Shown in pieces: positions 14,270-15,784 of a stretch of 15,784 nucleotides of DNA. Source of the DNA: JBBQHM01 sp038323965 (GTDB lineage: Bacteria > Verrucomicrobiota > Verrucomicrobiia > Chthoniobacterales > UBA10450); NCBI GenBank assembly GCA_038323965.1, contig JBBQHM010000046.1:1-15784 (forward strand). The letters are read 5' to 3'. The translations under genes and the position numbers were made by a program. Below the pieces are notes generated by a model that was given only the letters and a program-made list of their open reading frames with translations, searched no databases and had not been told where the DNA came from. The first letter of the stretch is position 1. Every line of letters starts with the position of its first letter.

Positions 14270-15784
14270 ATGATCAAGATCTCATTAGGGATCCTGGTCG
14301 GGCTTATTTTGTTCATCGTGCTCTGCTGGGGTGGCTGTCGGGGATACACTGCCTTTGAGCAGCGGCATCTCGTCCGGCGCGCAGTTGGTTTCCTCGGCGG
14401 GAATAATTACAAGGAAGCCGCGCTCTGCGCCCGCCGCGCCCTGCAGATGGGACCAAGCGTGGAAGCCACGCGGATCATGGCCCAGATCGGTGAGCGCACG
14501 GCAGACCGGACGGCGATCGATTGGCGGCAGAAGGTGGTGCAGCTCGTGCCGAATTCGGGCGAAGATCAGGTAGCACTGGCGGCGACTGCCCTTCAGTTCA
14601 ACGATGTCGCAACGGGCGAGCGAGCATTAAAAAATGTGCCGGAAAGTCTGCGAGAAACTGCAGGTTATCACGCCGCCGCCGCTCGATTTGCGGAGGCGAA
14701 GAAAAACTACGGGGAAGCCCAGGAGCACTGGCGCCGGACGGTCGCTCTCGCACCCGAGGACAAGTCTTACCAGCTCCAGTTCGCGCTGGCGCGGCTGCAT
14801 GCCGACGAGCCCTCTGCTCGCGACGCGGCCCGGGCGGACCTGCAGGGGTTGCGCAGTAACGAACAGTTTCGTGCGGCCGCGACGCGTGCGCTGATTGCGG
14901 ATGGCGTTACGAATCATGAGCGGATCGATAAGATTCGCGTGTTTGCGAAAGAATTGCAGAGCTACCCGGAGCATACGTTCACGGATCGTTTGTTGTTCCT
15001 CGATCTCTTACGTCAGATGCACGACGCGGAATTCACTTCCTATCTCACCGCGATCGAATCGGATGCTGCCGCCAACGCGAAAGATCTCTCGACCCTCCTT
15101 GCCTGGATGAACGGCGCCGGACTCTCCGCGTTGGCGCTGGATTACTCGCGCAGTCTCCCGCCCGATGACCTCAAAAAGTGGCCGGTGCCGCTGGCGCTCG
15201 CGGAATCCCATACTCATCTCTCCAATTGGAACGGTCTCGAAAAATTAACGAAGGGCGAAGAGTGGAATCATTACAACTTTCTCCGGCGCGCTTATCTGGC
15301 CCGCGCTTACCGCGAGATGAAACTAGATGTCGCGGCCGAGCATGACTGGGGCGCCGCTTCCAAGGAGGCCTCGGCGCAACCCGAGACGCTGTCGACGCTT
15401 ATCAAAACGGTCAGTGACTGGGGTTGGAAAAAGGATGCGGTCGATCTGCTCTGGACGTTAACAAAGTTTTCCGAGAAGCAGCGCGAAGCCCTGCAGGCGT
15501 TGTACCGGCATTACAACAAGGAACTCGATTCGCAGGGTCTGTATCGAGTCACTGCGCGCCTGGCCGAGCTCGAGCCAGAGGATTTAATCCTGCAGAATAA
15601 TCTCGCGCAAATCTCGCTGCTCTTGGGCGTGGATACCGATCGGGCGCGGAAAATTGCGACCAATATTTACCAGAAAGAGCCGGCGAACGCGGCCTACGTT
15701 TCGACCTATGCGTTTTCGCTGTTTTCGCGCGGCGACGCGGCGAAAGCGGTTGCAGTGATGGACGTGCTGGGAGTCGATCGTTTG
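14270..15784 (+). CDS. Membrane-anchored tetratricopeptide-repeat-like protein, 3'-truncated by the window
   Basis: A protein of more than 505 residues, open without a stop to the right edge (1515 bases, an exact number of codons). Seen: one N-terminal hydrophobic anchor (MIKISLGILVGLILFIVLCW, 1-20), then a helical-repeat body. It has paired A/B helices with TPR-like spacing, for example FLGGNNYKEAALCARRALQM (41-60), RFAEAKKNYGEAQEHWRRTV (139-158), and close to the edge LILQNNLAQISLLLG and FSLFSRGDAAKAVAVMDVLG. Several lines fit W/L/G/Y/A/P TPR positions. The cysteine after WGG does not make a good lipobox, so an uncleaved anchor is more likely. The start ATG 14270 follows the divergent spacer shared with the desaturase. 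Such proteins usually scaffold other proteins at the envelope; the partner is unknown. Confidence 0.85.
   Translation, partial: MIKISLGILVGLILFIVLCWGGCRGYTAFEQRHLVRRAVGFLGGNNYKEAALCARRALQMGPSVEATRIMAQIGERTADRTAIDWRQKVVQLVPNSGEDQVALAATALQFNDVATGERALKNVPESLRETAGYHAAAARFAEAKKNYGEAQEHWRRTVALAPEDKSYQLQFALARLHADEPSARDAARADLQGLRSNEQFRAAATRALIADGVTNHERIDKIRVFAKELQSYPEHTFTDRLLFLDLLRQMHDAEFTSYLTAIESDAAANAKDLSTLLAWMNGAGLSALALDYSRSLPPDDLKKWPVPLALAESHTHLSNWNGLEKLTKGEEWNHYNFLRRAYLARAYREMKLDVAAEHDWGAASKEASAQPETLSTLIKTVSDWGWKKDAVDLLWTLTKFSEKQREALQALYRHYNKELDSQGLYRVTARLAELEPEDLILQNNLAQISLLLGVDTDRARKIATNIYQKEPANAAYVSTYAFSLFSRGDAAKAVAVMDVLGVDRL

Noticed and set aside
14125..14349. N-terminal extension of the desaturase
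   Set aside because: It would cross the candidate promoter and the start of the divergent TPR gene, and the extra residues look non-coding.

Overview
The window reads as a stretch of chromosome from a Gram-negative, outer-membrane bacterium, most likely a soil Verrucomicrobiota (Chthoniobacterales-like). That placement is an inference. It rests on the gene styles (an ECF sigma/anti-sigma pair with a small exported protein, an extended L34, many weak Shine-Dalgarno sites) and on a dispersed repeat that reads VIPSAAEGPRSA in one frame. The DNA is densely coding and moderately GC-rich. There is no tRNA, rRNA, CRISPR array, insertion sequence or phage gene. No gap longer than 300 bases lacks a gene; the largest is the 145-base divergent spacer at 14125-14269.

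Left part (1-4385, mostly + strand). A two-FtsX-domain ABC transporter permease, cut off at its 5' end, overlaps by ATGA an exported AttH/CrtC-like lipocalin-type protein. Together they look like the end of an AttEFGH-type export operon. Convergent to it lies rpmH (ribosomal protein L34), whose last codons form a terminator-like hairpin. A GNAT acetyltransferase follows.

Middle (4382-10439, - strand). Six genes run in the same direction with overlaps or gaps under 50 bases, and probably form one transcription unit. In transcription order they are rlmN (rRNA/tRNA adenine C2 methyltransferase), an acidic hypothetical protein, an ECF sigma factor, a one-TM anti-sigma factor, a small exported protein of unknown function, and an exported M1 zinc aminopeptidase. 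The sigma/anti-sigma/exported-protein/peptidase block resembles an envelope-signalling module.

Right part (10534-15784). Divergent from rlmN is a + strand cluster: a 40-residue mature lipoprotein, a multi-spanning Mpv17/PMP22-like membrane protein and a 172-residue hypothetical protein translationally coupled to it. A palindromic dispersed repeat at 11956-12063 supplies the stop codon of this last gene and the C-terminal tail and stop of a convergent HAD-IIB phosphatase. Then come a small charged helical protein (+), a membrane fatty-acid desaturase with three histidine boxes (-), and a large TPR-type protein (+) that runs off the right edge.

Most genes are ordinary. The points most worth a second look are the repeat that ends two genes, the L34 terminator overlap, the ECF/aminopeptidase operon with its unknown exported protein, and the bacterial Mpv17-like protein in a small unknown operon.
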